NCBI GenBank assembly: GCA_964536135.1
Contig: CAZHVM010000013.1
Location: 1-13,154 of the forward strand
Reading direction: 5' to 3'
Length of the DNA stretch: 13,154 nt
Source of the DNA: JAKPKF01 sp964536135
Lineage (GTDB): Bacteria > Patescibacteriota > Dojkabacteria > SC72
Positions 12,414 to 13,154 of the stretch are shown here, piece after piece (within the stretch, counting starts at the first letter, position 1; every line of letters begins with the position of its first letter). Position numbers and translations under genes: made by a program. The notes beneath the pieces were generated by a model that searched no databases, was not told the origin of the DNA, and was given only the letters and a program-made list of their open reading frames with translations.

Positions 12414-13154
12414 TTAGAAAAGCTCTACATATCTATTAGGAAATAAATTCTTACGATATCTATGCACTAAAATATTATAATTCTGAAACTCTCTTAAGTC
12501 ATTGCTTGTCTTCTTTATAAGATACAGCCTATCAAATAATGCCTGATAGATTTCTTTATCTTTAATTCCTTTTTCTTGAACAACACGATCAATCGTACAC
12601 TTACAGTAGTATTGCAATTCCTCTTCGGTTTCAGGTATTGGTTTCTTTCTATCCTCATATATCAATTCTAAACCTTCGTAAACTGACATTACCTCTTTAT
12701 ATGGCACCTGGGTTATATGAATACCAAAGACTTCATATGCCTTATCAACAAGAGATTGCGGGATATCCTCTACTATATAAAATTCGCAAGACAATAAATA
12801 CCCCTCAGATTCCCAAAAATCTTTTACACATTTTTCAATTACTTTTTCTGGTTCATCAAAGAATCTTAAAGCTGCTCCAATTATCACATGACTAAAGGGC
12901 TTATTTGTCACATACTTATAAGCATCATCTACAATATATTCAATTTTCGAATTAGGTTGATATTTACTTTTGTTTAGTTGTGCTGCTTTTATTGAGTCTT
13001 CTGATATATCAATACCCACACCGGAGCAACCAGACAGGACACTAGATTCTCTTAAAGAAAATCCCGTCGTTGTTGCAATCTCTAATACATGAGATCTTTC
13101 ATTCATATTCGAAAACTCAACCCATTTGTTAACTGTTTCATAAGCTCCTGGTGG
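12414..13154 (-). CDS. Class I SAM-dependent methyltransferase (5' end missing)
   Basis: The frame is still open at the right window edge and reads as protein upstream of the first ATG (PPGAYETVNKWVEFSNM). The ATG at 13106 is therefore internal and the true start lies outside. It has a Rossmann-type methyltransferase core: motif I VLEIATTTG (residues 7-15 from that ATG), an acidic second strand GVGIDIS and a motif IV-like strand SHVIIGAALRFF. The C-terminal half is charged and helical, with KCTIDRVVQ and a basic stretch near the end. The glycine-rich loop is ATTTG rather than GCGTG, a variant I believe occurs in some small-molecule methyltransferases. The substrate is unknown. The stop is 1 base from the dCTP-deaminase pair, so it is the upstream gene of that operon and may act in nucleotide metabolism or modification. 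Confidence 0.85.
   Translation of the reverse strand, partial: PPGAYETVNKWVEFSNMNERSHVLEIATTTGFSLRESSVLSGCSGVGIDISEDSIKAAQLNKSKYQPNSKIEYIVDDAYKYVTNKPFSHVIIGAALRFFDEPEKVIEKCVKDFWESEGYLLSCEFYIVEDIPQSLVDKAYEVFGIHITQVPYKEVMSVYEGLELIYEDRKKPIPETEEELQYYCKCTIDRVVQEKGIKDKEIYQALFDRLYLIKKTSNDLREFQNYNILVHRYRKNLFPNRYVELF

Noticed and set aside
12638..12895. Plus-strand frame of 85 codons
   Set aside because: It is a shadow of the methyltransferase core on the other strand.
1..13154. UGA recoded as glycine, as in some CPR lineages
   Set aside because: TGA ends the controller gene at the exact overlap with the endonuclease start, and no conserved gene contains an in-frame TGA.
1..13154. CRISPR array, tRNA or rRNA genes
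   Set aside because: No regularly spaced repeats and no cloverleaf or conserved rRNA segments were seen on either strand. The only repeat family found is the two-copy 58-bp element.

Overview
The window is AT-rich (about one third G+C by eye) and reads with the standard bacterial code: TAA, TAG and TGA all terminate clear genes. Most genes have no visible Shine-Dalgarno sequence, at least two candidate promoters imply leaderless transcripts, and many proteins are small. One secreted nuclease carries a C-terminal module that I associate with Candidate Phyla Radiation (Patescibacteria) proteins. I therefore infer a CPR-type or similarly reduced bacterium with moderate confidence; no ribosomal or other taxonomic marker is present.

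Left part (1-2860): a 58-bp sequence occurs twice in direct orientation (1-58 and 597-654) and flanks a small minus-strand gene of unknown function. Next come a small single-pass membrane protein and a membrane-anchored phospholipase D-fold protein with two complete HKD motifs, probably a nuclease acting outside the cell.

Defence part (2939-8213): a GmrSD-like (DUF262 plus DUF1524 HNH) putative modification-dependent restriction enzyme stands beside a complete type II restriction-modification system. That system has a gamma-class adenine methyltransferase on the plus strand. Convergent to it is a two-gene operon made of a controller protein and the endonuclease, linked by an ATGA overlap. Upstream of the controller is a two-site palindromic operator (C-box, 15-bp repeat spacing) that overlaps the -35 region of a promoter whose transcript would start at or near the start codon. 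This is the usual timing circuit that delays endonuclease production until the methylase has protected the DNA.

Middle operon (10896 down to 8414, minus strand): a good promoter (TTGACC, 16 bp, TAGAAT) precedes four closely spaced genes: a membrane protein, an alpha/beta hydrolase, a free-standing FtsK/SpoIIIE-type motor domain and a small HAD-fold phosphatase. I do not recognise this combination. A small nucleotidyltransferase-fold gene is transcribed divergently.

Right part (13154 down to 11370, minus strand): a class I SAM methyltransferase, cut by the window edge, is followed 1 and 2 bp apart by two dCTP-deaminase paralogues. One has lost the catalytic glutamate (Met in its place). The other keeps the glutamate but has lost other conserved residues and part of the C-terminal lid. 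Because this family forms trimers with shared active sites, a hetero-oligomer of complementary halves is the most interesting hypothesis in the window.
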